Source: Sphingomonadaceae bacterium
Lineage (GTDB): Bacteria; Pseudomonadota; Alphaproteobacteria; Sphingomonadales; Sphingomonadaceae
DNA length: 46,098 nucleotides
Assembly (NCBI GenBank): GCA_029268145.1
Contig: JAJUHA010000014.1
Span: 1 to 46,098, forward strand
Reading direction: 5' to 3'
Of this stretch, positions 40,076-46,098 are shown piece by piece. Each line of letters begins with the position of its first letter. Position 1 is the first letter of the stretch. Under the pieces are notes generated by a model. It saw only the letters and a program-made list of their open reading frames with translations. It was not told where the DNA came from and searched no databases. The position numbers and the translations under genes were made by a program.

Positions 40076-40507
40076 TCAGCCCTTGCCGCGCATCGAGCGC
40101 ACGACCGGGATGGGATAGCCGGGGTTGGGCACGCAGAAGCAGAGGTGGCGGAAGGGCTCGTCGGAGAGCACGCGCCACACCACCCGGCAGCCGCGCGGCA
40201 TGAAATAGGTGTCGCCGGCCTTCACCACCACCTTGCCGCTTTCGAGCATGAGCGGCGGCAGATGATATTCCACCTCGCACACGCCCGAGATGACATGATG
40301 GGTCTCGTCGTGCGCGAGCGTCCAGGGAATGTCGGGGCCCTTGTGGAAATCCTCGAGGTTGAGCTGGAGGCCCGGCTCGTCGATCCCGGTGTTGGCCGCG
40401 CGGAAGCGCGAGCCCGGCACGAAGGGGAACTCCATGTCGGGCTCGTCGTCGAGATCGCCCGCGTCATAGTGATAGACCGCGAACCGGCCCCAGCGGATCG
40501 GCTCCAT
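40076..40507 (-). CDS. Cupin-domain protein (paralogue 2)
   Basis: A 143-residue single-cupin protein. The barrel is seen in DIPWTLAHDETHHVISGVCEVEYHLPPL, the turn VKAGDTYFMPRGCRV and VLSDEPFRHLCFCVPNPGYPIP. The last block is shared with the cupin at 34766, which supports common descent. It has more His residues (HDETHH) than its paralogue and is the better candidate for metal binding. It starts 2 nt after the FAD oxidase gene stop, so they are co-transcribed. A reaction cannot be assigned; cupins next to FAD-linked oxidases often act as isomerases, lyases or ring-cleavage enzymes. Confidence 0.82.
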   Translation of the reverse strand: MEPIRWGRFAVYHYDAGDLDDEPDMEFPFVPGSRFRAANTGIDEPGLQLNLEDFHKGPDIPWTLAHDETHHVISGVCEVEYHLPPLMLESGKVVVKAGDTYFMPRGCRVVWRVLSDEPFRHLCFCVPNPGYPIPVVRSMRGKG

Positions 40508-40509
40508 GC

Positions 40510-42117
40510 TCAGCCCTCCCGCCCGAGGCCGAGCGAGCCGGGGTTCATCAGGCCCTCGGGGTCGAGCACGGATTTGACGCCCCGGATCAGCTGGCGCAGC
40601 GGGTCGTTGTTCATGATCTCTGTGTAGGGATAGTAGCGGCCGATCTGGAGGTGAAGCCCGCCGAGGCTGTCGAACAGGTCCCGGAGCTCGTCGCGCAGGG
40701 CCAGGGCCACCTTGCGCCGCGCCTCGTCGGCCGGGATGTCGCGCCACTTCGCGGCGAACTCGGGCTCGATGAGCGAGAGGCGGAAATCCCCGAGCTGGTC
40801 GTGCCAGTAGAAGCTCGGCTCGATGACGAACTCGGGGCCGGCGAAGCAGGTGAGATAGCTGGTCTTGATTCCCCACTGGTCCATCAGCGCGCGGCGCTCG
40901 GCGAGGAATCGCTCGGTCGCGGCCGCCGCCGGGATCGCCCTGGAAAGCGGGAAGAAGCCGTGCACCGGAATCCAGATCTCGCCGTCCGAGCCGAGCAGGA
41001 TGGTCCGCACCCCGCCGAAGGGCGCGCCGCGGAACACCACGGGGATCGAGTTGGCCATCTCCACTCCGCCTTCCTCGGCGCAGATGTCGGCGGCCATGTC
41101 GGTGTGCTCGGCGGCGACCGTCTCGGTATGGCCGTCGAGGGTCATGTGGAGCGAATAGGGCACGTCGCGCAGGATGCGCTTGCCGCCCATGGCGACCTTG
41201 GCAGCGTTCACGATGCCCTTCAGGCCCCCCTTGCGGGCGATCTGGCCCACCTTCGAAAGCCCCTCCTCGAACGTGATGCCCTGCTTCTCGAAGCCGGAAT
41301 TGTAATAGGGATCGAAGCCGTAGCATTCGGAGGCAATGCCGAGCCGGGCGATCCGGGTCTGGGCGCGAAGCATGGCTTCCAGCGTCTCGAACCGGTAGGA
41401 GAGATAGCCGGTGTGGGCCGGGTTGGTGACGAGCCGCAGCGTCGCCACCGCCTTGACTCCGAAGGCGCCGGTGTCGGCCGTGAACAGGCCGGTGACATCG
41501 GGTCCGAAGAAGCGCCAGAAGGGGTTGGACGTGCGGTGCGCGCCCGAGCCGGTCACCAGCACCGTGCCATCGGCCAGCACGACGGTGAGCCCGATAACCG
41601 ACTCGGCGACGGTGCCATGAACCCCCGAGCCGTGGAACAGGCTGTTCTGGCTGATCGCGCCGCCGACGGTTGCATAGGCGCCCGAGAGCGGACCCCAGTA
41701 GGGCGTGCGCAGCCCATGGGGCGCAAGCGCTTCCCACAGCGCCTTCCAGGTGCAGCCGCACTCGACCGTCACATACATGTCGTCGGTGTTCACTTCGAGC
41801 ACCCGGTTCATCCGCTGCATGTCGACGAGGACTGAGGCCGTGCAGTCGGGCGTGTAGCCGCTCGTGTAGCTCATGCCACCGCCGCGCGGCACGACGGCAA
41901 GACCGGCGCGGGTGGCGACGCCGACGGCCTCGGCCAGTTCCCCGGTCGAGCCCGGGCGGATGACGCAGGCAGCGATTTCCCGCGGCCGGAAGGAGAGGTC
42001 GGTGGAGAAGAAGGCGCGCTCCTTCTCGTCGAGCAGGACATGCTCGGGCCCTAGGAGCTGCTGGAGCTGCTGGATGGCGCGGCTGGTCCCGGCTTCATGG
42101 GTTGCGGCAGTGGCCAT
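40510..42117 (-). CDS. FAD-linked oxidase (GlcD/VAO-type)
   Basis: A 535-residue flavoprotein with the PCMH FAD-binding domain in the first half: VIRPGSTGELAEAVGVA, the FAD loop VVPRGGGMSYTSGY, VTVECGCTWKALWEAL, and ATVGGAISQNSLFHGSG. The C-terminal part has the FAD-linked oxidase cap and ends RQLIRGVKSVLDPEGLMNPG, a classical family ending (LDPxGxxNPG). Members oxidise hydroxy acids, alcohols or para-alkylphenols; the substrate here is open. The ATG at 42117 follows GGGAGGAG, and the earlier ATG at 42177 lies upstream of the operator, so it is rejected. Operator site 4 overlaps its promoter. Confidence 0.88.
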   Translation of the reverse strand: MATAATHEAGTSRAIQQLQQLLGPEHVLLDEKERAFFSTDLSFRPREIAACVIRPGSTGELAEAVGVATRAGLAVVPRGGGMSYTSGYTPDCTASVLVDMQRMNRVLEVNTDDMYVTVECGCTWKALWEALAPHGLRTPYWGPLSGAYATVGGAISQNSLFHGSGVHGTVAESVIGLTVVLADGTVLVTGSGAHRTSNPFWRFFGPDVTGLFTADTGAFGVKAVATLRLVTNPAHTGYLSYRFETLEAMLRAQTRIARLGIASECYGFDPYYNSGFEKQGITFEEGLSKVGQIARKGGLKGIVNAAKVAMGGKRILRDVPYSLHMTLDGHTETVAAEHTDMAADICAEEGGVEMANSIPVVFRGAPFGGVRTILLGSDGEIWIPVHGFFPLSRAIPAAAATERFLAERRALMDQWGIKTSYLTCFAGPEFVIEPSFYWHDQLGDFRLSLIEPEFAAKWRDIPADEARRKVALALRDELRDLFDSLGGLHLQIGRYYPYTEIMNNDPLRQLIRGVKSVLDPEGLMNPGSLGLGREG

Positions 42118-42148
42118 CGCCGACTCCTCCCGTGGCTGATTCGATGAT

Positions 42149-42177
42149 TTTGTATGCAGGATTTGTGGCCGCTGCAA
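42149..42177 (-). promoter_or_regulatory. Promoter with operator TTTGTATGCAGG (site 4)
   Basis: On the minus strand TTGCAG (-35; CTGCAA at 42172-42177 on plus) and TACAAA (-10; TTTGTA at 42149-42154) are 17 nt apart. The operator TTTGTATGCAGG (42149-42160) overlaps the -10 and lies 32 nt before the FAD oxidase start and 77 nt before the divergent GntR gene. Confidence 0.65.
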
Positions 42178-42236
42178 GCGTGCAGCCGGGCTTCGGCGGC
42201 CCGCTTGGCGACGGCGCCGACCTCCACTAAGGGCGG

Positions 42237-42929
42237 ATGATGGCCCGCTCCGCCCTGCCCGCCGCCCCGCCAGCCGAAGACGACAGCGGCGCGTCGCTCG
42301 TCTCCTTCGTCGTCGATTCGATCGTCGATGGCGTGATGCGCGGGCGCTATGTTCCCGGCCAGCGTCTGATCGCCGCCGACCTGGCCGAGGACTATGGCGT
42401 GAGCCGCGCCCCCGTGCGCGAGGCGCTGCACATGCTCGCCGGCGAGGGCGTGGTCGAGCTTGTCGCCAACCGGGGCGCGCGCATCCGCCGCCTTTCCGTC
42501 GCCGAACTTGTCGATTTCCTCGAGTTCACCGAAGCCATCTGCGTGCTCGGCGTGCGGCTTGCCACGTCACGCATGGGGCAGGAGGAACCGCGCGCCGAAG
42601 TCATCCGCCACTATGACGCCGTCGAGGAGGCCTGGGCCCGCCGGCACGCGCGCGACTTCGTCGTCGCCCTCTACCAGTATCACATCGCGCTGAACCGGAT
42701 CGGGGGCAACCGCTTCCTCGAATTCTTCTACGAGAGACCCTACATCCGCTTCTACACGCTGCTGCTGGCTGACCTCGTTCCCGGCTTCAACTGGGACAAG
42801 TATATCGACAACTATCGCCTGATCCACGCGACCATCCTGTCGGGCGACAGCCACACGGCGGTTGTCCACTTCGCCAGCCACATCCGCTGGGTGCTTTCCA
42901 ACATGCGGCGCTCGGAGGCGCCAGCCTGA
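42237..42929 (+). CDS. GntR-family regulator with FCD domain
   Basis: A 230-residue transcription factor of the FadR/FCD branch of GntR. The winged helix is RYVPGQRLIAADLAEDYGVSRAPVREAL, then ML and GVVELVANRGARI (about residues 36-85); the rest is the helical FCD ligand domain with EFTEAICVLGVRL and HYDAVEEAW. FCD domains bind organic acids with a metal. FCD-type GntR proteins bind palindromes with a GT...AC core, which the TTTGTATACAAA sites have, and one site lies right beside this gene. It is thus the leading candidate for the regulator of the island. Two adjacent ATGs at 42237 and 42240 are possible. Confidence 0.9.
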   Translation: MMARSALPAAPPAEDDSGASLVSFVVDSIVDGVMRGRYVPGQRLIAADLAEDYGVSRAPVREALHMLAGEGVVELVANRGARIRRLSVAELVDFLEFTEAICVLGVRLATSRMGQEEPRAEVIRHYDAVEEAWARRHARDFVVALYQYHIALNRIGGNRFLEFFYERPYIRFYTLLLADLVPGFNWDKYIDNYRLIHATILSGDSHTAVVHFASHIRWVLSNMRRSEAPA

Positions 42930-42933
42930 CCGG

Positions 42934-42950
42934 CGGGCCCTTTCGGCCCG
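42934..42950. terminator. Small hairpin between converging genes
   Basis: CGGGCC (42934-42939) and GGCCCG (42945-42950) with the loop CTTTC lie between the stop of the GntR gene and that of the Coq4-like gene. The stem is short and there is no U-tract, so the call is tentative. Confidence 0.4.
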
Positions 42951-42969
42951 GGCTCGGGCGGGCCGCGGC

Positions 42970-43935
42970 TCAGGCGGCGGCGCGCAGGCTCTCGACCAGG
43001 GCCGGCGGGAAGGGCGAGGCGAAGGCGGGAAGGCCAATCCGGGTCCGCACCTCCTCGACCGGCGCGGCCCACAGCGCCTTCCAGTCGAGCCCGAGGAGCG
43101 GCGGCGCCGCCCGGCCGTGCCGCCAGGCGCGCGCCACGGTGTCGAGAAGCGGCGCCATGCCCCCCGGCACCGGGCCGGCGGCAGCGATGGTCATGACGAG
43201 CGAGAGGAACATCGCCGAATAATGGTGGCCGAACTGGGCCATCTGGAAGGCGGAGATGCCGATCTCGTGGAGCGCCGTCAGCTCGTAGCCGGCAGCCAGA
43301 TGCCAGAGATCGTGGAGCTGGAGCATCCGCGCATTCACGTAGGGCAGTGGGAAGGGCAGCGCTTCGAGCCCGAGCGCGTCGCGGTCGAGCACTTCGAGCT
43401 CATAGCCATTCTCCACGATCTGGGCGTGGAAGGCCGCGCCCAGCGACCCGGCCGGGGCGGCCGCGAGCTCGTCCAGCGTGAAGCGGGGCGGAATGCCGCC
43501 GGCCGCGGCCTCGGCGACGCCCGGAAAGGCGAGCGCGAGCGCGGCGAGCCTTGCCGCAAGCCCCTCGGGCAGATGGGCGCCGAGCGCTGCCGTGCGCGCG
43601 GTAATCGCAAGCGCATCGAGCGTGCCGGCAAGCGCGTCATCGACGATCGACCAGAGGTCGGGCCACAGCGCGGGCGGAACTTCTGCTTCCGGCGGAGCCT
43701 CGGGCGCGGCGATGGGCGCCGCCGGGTCCGGCCCGCCCAGCCAGCCGCGGGCCAGCGCGTCCCAGGCGGCCGGTAGCCCCTCGGGCGCAGCGAAGGCGAC
43801 ATGGACGAGCGCGGCCGCAAGCGGCGCTTCGGGCGCCCGGTCGAGCGGGCTGGCGCGGAGCGCGGCGGCGAGCGCCGCGATTTCCGGGGGGCTGGTCGGG
43901 TGGGCGGCGCGCGCGGCGAAGGCGGGGCGGTCCAT
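42970..43935 (-). CDS. Coq4-like protein
   Basis: A 321-residue protein with the Coq4 zinc motif HDxxH-x11-E: His208-Asp209-x-x-His212 and Glu224 in LHDLWHLAAGYELTALHE. Downstream helices (AFQMAQFGHHYSAMFLSLVM) also resemble Coq4. Coq4 organises ubiquinone synthesis in mitochondria and in some bacteria removes the C1 carboxyl and adds hydroxyl. The N-terminal half (to about residue 150) is Ala/Pro-rich and specific to this protein. No other ubiquinone gene is nearby; it lies with an SDR, a SnoaL-like protein and a TetR regulator, so a role on another ring compound is possible. AAGGAG precedes the ATG. Confidence 0.78.
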   Translation of the reverse strand: MDRPAFAARAAHPTSPPEIAALAAALRASPLDRAPEAPLAAALVHVAFAAPEGLPAAWDALARGWLGGPDPAAPIAAPEAPPEAEVPPALWPDLWSIVDDALAGTLDALAITARTAALGAHLPEGLAARLAALALAFPGVAEAAAGGIPPRFTLDELAAAPAGSLGAAFHAQIVENGYELEVLDRDALGLEALPFPLPYVNARMLQLHDLWHLAAGYELTALHEIGISAFQMAQFGHHYSAMFLSLVMTIAAAGPVPGGMAPLLDTVARAWRHGRAAPPLLGLDWKALWAAPVEEVRTRIGLPAFASPFPPALVESLRAAA

Positions 43936-44091
43936 CGGTCGGCTCCTTCCGGCGTGGGCTCAGGCGGCCACTCCATCGCGCCCGCCGCGCCCTGTCAATC
44001 CCGTGGTGCCGGTGCGGCAACCCGCGCGAAACTCCAGTTGCCGGCGCGCCGCCGGCGCCGCAGGGCAGGGGCAATCCGGGAGGGACACGGG

Positions 44092-44874
44092 ATGAGCGGA
44101 CGGCTGACGGGGCGGGTGGCGCTGGTGACGGGCGGCACCTCGGGGATCGGGGCGGGAGCAGTGGCACGGCTGCGCGCCGAAGGGGCCGAGGTGGTCTTCA
44201 CCGGCACCCGGGCCGAGGCCGGCGCCGCAGTGGCGGCGCAGACGGGCGGCCATTTCCACGCCCATCGGGTGGAGGATGCGCAGGCCTGGCCGGCGCTCGT
44301 CGAGGCAATCCTCGGCCGGTTCGGCCGGCTCGACATCGCCTTTGCCAATGCCGGGACCGAGGCCGGGGATGCGAGCGTCGAGGCGATCGGAATCGACGGC
44401 TGGAACGGGGTGATGGCGGTCAACCTGACCGGCGTGATGCTGACGGTGCAGCACGCCATCCGCGCCATGCGCCGGAACCCGGATGGCCCGGCCGGCGCGA
44501 TCATCATCAACTCGTCGATGAATGCCCACCGGGCGATGGGCAATTATGTCGCCTACTCGGTCTCGAAGGCCGGAGTCGTCGCGCTGGCGAAATCGGCCGC
44601 GATCCACTGCGCCACCTCCGGCACGGCCATCCGGGTCAACGCCATCCTGCCCGGCGTGGTCGAGACCGCGCTCATTGCCGAGGTGATCGCCCGCTCGCCC
44701 GACCCGGCTGCCGCGCGCGCTGCCTTCGAGGGCATGTCGCCGATGAAGCGGATGGCCCGGGTGGAGGATGTGACCGGCCTCGTCGCCTTCCTCGCCTCCG
44801 ACGAGGCGCGCCACATCTCGGGCGCGGAGATCCTGATCGACGGCGCCTCGACGGCCGGCATGATGGGGGTGTAG
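44092..44874 (+). CDS. SDR family oxidoreductase
   Basis: A 260-residue classical SDR. It has TGGTSGIG near residue 14, TGTRAEAG after strand 2 (no acidic residue, Arg present, so NADP is likely), NAGTEAG, NSSMNAH with the catalytic Ser, and YSVSK with Tyr/Lys. The C-terminal part ends ILIDGASTAGMMGV. GGAGGG precedes the ATG at 44092; the long frame upstream is antisense to the Coq4-like gene. It is divergent from the Coq4-like gene with a 156-nt gap and may be regulated by the TetR protein at 45385. Confidence 0.9.
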   Translation: MSGRLTGRVALVTGGTSGIGAGAVARLRAEGAEVVFTGTRAEAGAAVAAQTGGHFHAHRVEDAQAWPALVEAILGRFGRLDIAFANAGTEAGDASVEAIGIDGWNGVMAVNLTGVMLTVQHAIRAMRRNPDGPAGAIIINSSMNAHRAMGNYVAYSVSKAGVVALAKSAAIHCATSGTAIRVNAILPGVVETALIAEVIARSPDPAAARAAFEGMSPMKRMARVEDVTGLVAFLASDEARHISGAEILIDGASTAGMMGV

Positions 44875-44895
44875 CGGACGGCGGCGGACGGCCGC

Positions 44896-45324
44896 TCAGC
44901 CGGCCTTGGGCGTGCGCTGGATGTGGAGGATGCGGAAGCTGCGGCTCTGGAACCGCCACGCGCCCTCCACCCTGACGCAGCGGTCCTCGTAGGCGCCGCG
45001 ATAGCACAGCGTCTCTCCGCCCTGGTCGAAGGTCTCGCGGGTGTAGCTCCGCATCTCGGCGCGGTCGCCCTCCACCGCGATTGCCCCGGGCCAGGCCTCG
45101 AACAGGATGCCCGGGAAGGCCTTCATCGCCTCCACCCAGTGGGCGCGGATCGCCTCCCGGCCGCGGGTCGTGCGGGGGCCGGACGCATCGGGAAGGGTCC
45201 ATTCCCCGTCCTCGGCCCAGGTGGCGGCCCAGGCGTCGGCGTCGCGCCGGGTCACGGCGTCGGCATAGGCGTCGAGCAGGTCGCGGAGCGCGAGCCGGTC
45301 TTCGGCGGGTCCGGCAAATGGCAT
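44896..45324 (-). CDS. SnoaL/NTF2-like protein
   Basis: A 142-residue NTF2-fold protein of the SnoaL-like type. It has LALRDLLDAYADAVTRRDADAWAATWAEDGEW, a standard start of the fold, and ends AWRFQSRSFRILHIQ. The pattern is that of small polyketide cyclases, ring-hydroxylating dioxygenase beta subunits and steroid isomerases, and activity cannot be read directly. The catalytic set of the epoxide hydrolase at 15497 is absent. The ATG at 45324 follows GAGGGAGA; it ends 21 nt from the converging SDR stop. It is probably co-transcribed with the TetR gene upstream. Confidence 0.82.
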   Translation of the reverse strand: MPFAGPAEDRLALRDLLDAYADAVTRRDADAWAATWAEDGEWTLPDASGPRTTRGREAIRAHWVEAMKAFPGILFEAWPGAIAVEGDRAEMRSYTRETFDQGGETLCYRGAYEDRCVRVEGAWRFQSRSFRILHIQRTPKAG

Positions 45325-45384
45325 GGGCGTCTCCCTCGGCTGCACCTCTGGCCAAGGCTGACACAGACGCCGCGCGCCCGTTCG

Positions 45385-46083
45385 TCAAGCTTGCGGATTT
45401 GCCCGGTTCCCGCGCGCGTCGCGGGCATAATGGCCGATAAAGCGGTCGAGCCGCGCCCGGCCGGCCGGAGTCGCGACTCCGGCGAGGCACAGGGCAAGGC
45501 CGAGGCCGACCGACGCGGCGAGCCGCGCCGTCTCGAGCCCGCCCATGGTCCAGGCGAGCAGGGCCCCGCCAGCGATGTGGGAGAGGCTGCGCTCGAGCAG
45601 CGGCAGCGGCATGGGCGGGGCGAGGAAGCCGTCGGCTGCGGCCGCGTCGAGGAGGCCGAGCCAGATGGCGCGGGTCTGGGCGAGGCGCTCGGGCGTGGCA
45701 AGGCCGGTCGTGTCCGGCCCGGAGCTGTTGAGCAGCGCCCGCCAGAGGGTGCGGTAGAACTCCGGGTCGGCGACATAGTAGCCGAAGGCGAGCTCGTGCG
45801 CCGCGAAGATCCGGTCGAGGCTGGTCTCGGCATCGAGCGTCTCGAAGCGGGCGGCGAAGTCGCGCTCGTCCTCCAGCACGGCGAGCACGACCGCCCGCTT
45901 GGAGCCGAAGAGATTGTAGGCGGTGGCCGTGCTCACGCCGGCGCGCTGGGCGAGCAGGCGCATGGGAAGGTCGGTGTCGCCGGTCTCGCGGATGAGGTCG
46001 CGCGCGGCGCGCACGATCCGCTGCCGCCGGCCCTCCATCGCGGCGGCCCGGCGGCCGGAGGCGAGCGCCGCCGGCGCGCTCAT
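45385..46083 (-). CDS. TetR-family regulator
   Basis: A 232-residue TetR-type repressor. The helix-turn-helix is in MRLLAQRAGVSTATAYNLFGSKRAVVLAVL (about residues 41-70), with the conserved TAYNLFGSK end. The ligand domain is helical and includes LERSLSHIAGGALLAWTMGGLE. The first 20 residues are Ala/Arg-rich and the internal Met16 is an alternative start. It probably controls the SnoaL-like gene downstream and perhaps the SDR and Coq4-like genes; the ligand is unknown. It lies just inside the right edge. Confidence 0.88.
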   Translation of the reverse strand: MSAPAALASGRRAAAMEGRRQRIVRAARDLIRETGDTDLPMRLLAQRAGVSTATAYNLFGSKRAVVLAVLEDERDFAARFETLDAETSLDRIFAAHELAFGYYVADPEFYRTLWRALLNSSGPDTTGLATPERLAQTRAIWLGLLDAAAADGFLAPPMPLPLLERSLSHIAGGALLAWTMGGLETARLAASVGLGLALCLAGVATPAGRARLDRFIGHYARDARGNRANPQA

Positions 46084-46098
46084 GCGCCCGCGGGCGCG

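Noticed and set aside
45378-45386. A single CCGTTCGTC (AlgR core) near the TetR/SnoaL-like gap
   Set aside because: It lies in the end of the TetR gene, has no second copy at 21 bp and could occur by chance once or so in this much GC-rich sequence.

Overview
The window is very GC-rich DNA from a Gram-negative bacterium, most likely an alphaproteobacterium of the sphingomonad type. The signs are three TonB-dependent receptors paired with catabolic enzymes, a UrcA-family exported protein, a LytS/LytTR two-component pair, a DUF1838 protein, a CHCC zinc-finger protein and many short-chain dehydrogenases (SDRs). The genus cannot be fixed from the sequence alone. Genes are packed tightly, often with 1-4 nt stop/start overlaps. 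No stretch longer than about 250 bases lacks a gene, and I see no transposase, integrase or CRISPR array.

Layout. 1-3962: a cytochrome bd oxidase locus, with cydD (incomplete at the left edge) divergent from cydA-cydB and a 35-residue cydX. 3994-5085: an Old Yellow Enzyme flavoprotein. 5172-5246: tRNA-Val(GAC). 5302-8458: a TonB receptor followed by a DUF1838 protein. 8641-19281: a 13-gene, one-direction catabolic operon (Rieske protein, three SDRs, an MDR reductase, limonene-epoxide-hydrolase-like protein, P450, two acyl-CoA dehydrogenases, thiolase plus DUF35 partner, another SDR, ThuA-like protein), divergent from a LuxR-type regulator at 19467. 20314-23716: an EF-hand protein, a second MDR reductase, a HisN-like phosphatase and a family III CoA-transferase. 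23913-25899: lytS-lytTR. 25921-29704: a VOC protein, UrcA, a second TonB receptor and a zinc-finger protein. 29803-42929: a second catabolic island. 42970-46083: a Coq4-like protein, an SDR, a SnoaL-like protein and a TetR regulator.

The first catabolic operon reads as oxygenation (P450 with Rieske protein), possible epoxide opening, alcohol oxidation (SDRs), CoA activation (CoA-transferase, separate operon), acyl-CoA dehydrogenation by a paired FadE-type enzyme and C-C cleavage by an Ltp2-like thiolase with DUF35. This suggests an alicyclic, terpenoid or steroid-like substrate; no enoyl-CoA hydratase or acyl-CoA ligase is visible in the window.

The second island is the most promising undescribed system. 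A TonB receptor, a cupin, a carboxymuconolactone-decarboxylase-like protein, a three-subunit molybdenum hydroxylase and an AllA-like ureidoglycolate lyase form one probable operon. Nearby lie an unknown 185-residue protein, an alpha/beta hydrolase and an FAD oxidase with a second, paralogous cupin, together with a MarR-like and a GntR/FCD regulator. Four copies of a palindrome related to TTTGTATACAAA lie in the promoters of its four transcription units, defining a candidate regulon. A second regulatory find is two pairs of AlgR-like repeats (CCGTTCGTC on the minus strand) at exactly 21-bp spacing, near lytS and near urcA. A third is a pair of Shine-Dalgarno-covering hairpins in the leaders of two TonB receptor genes.
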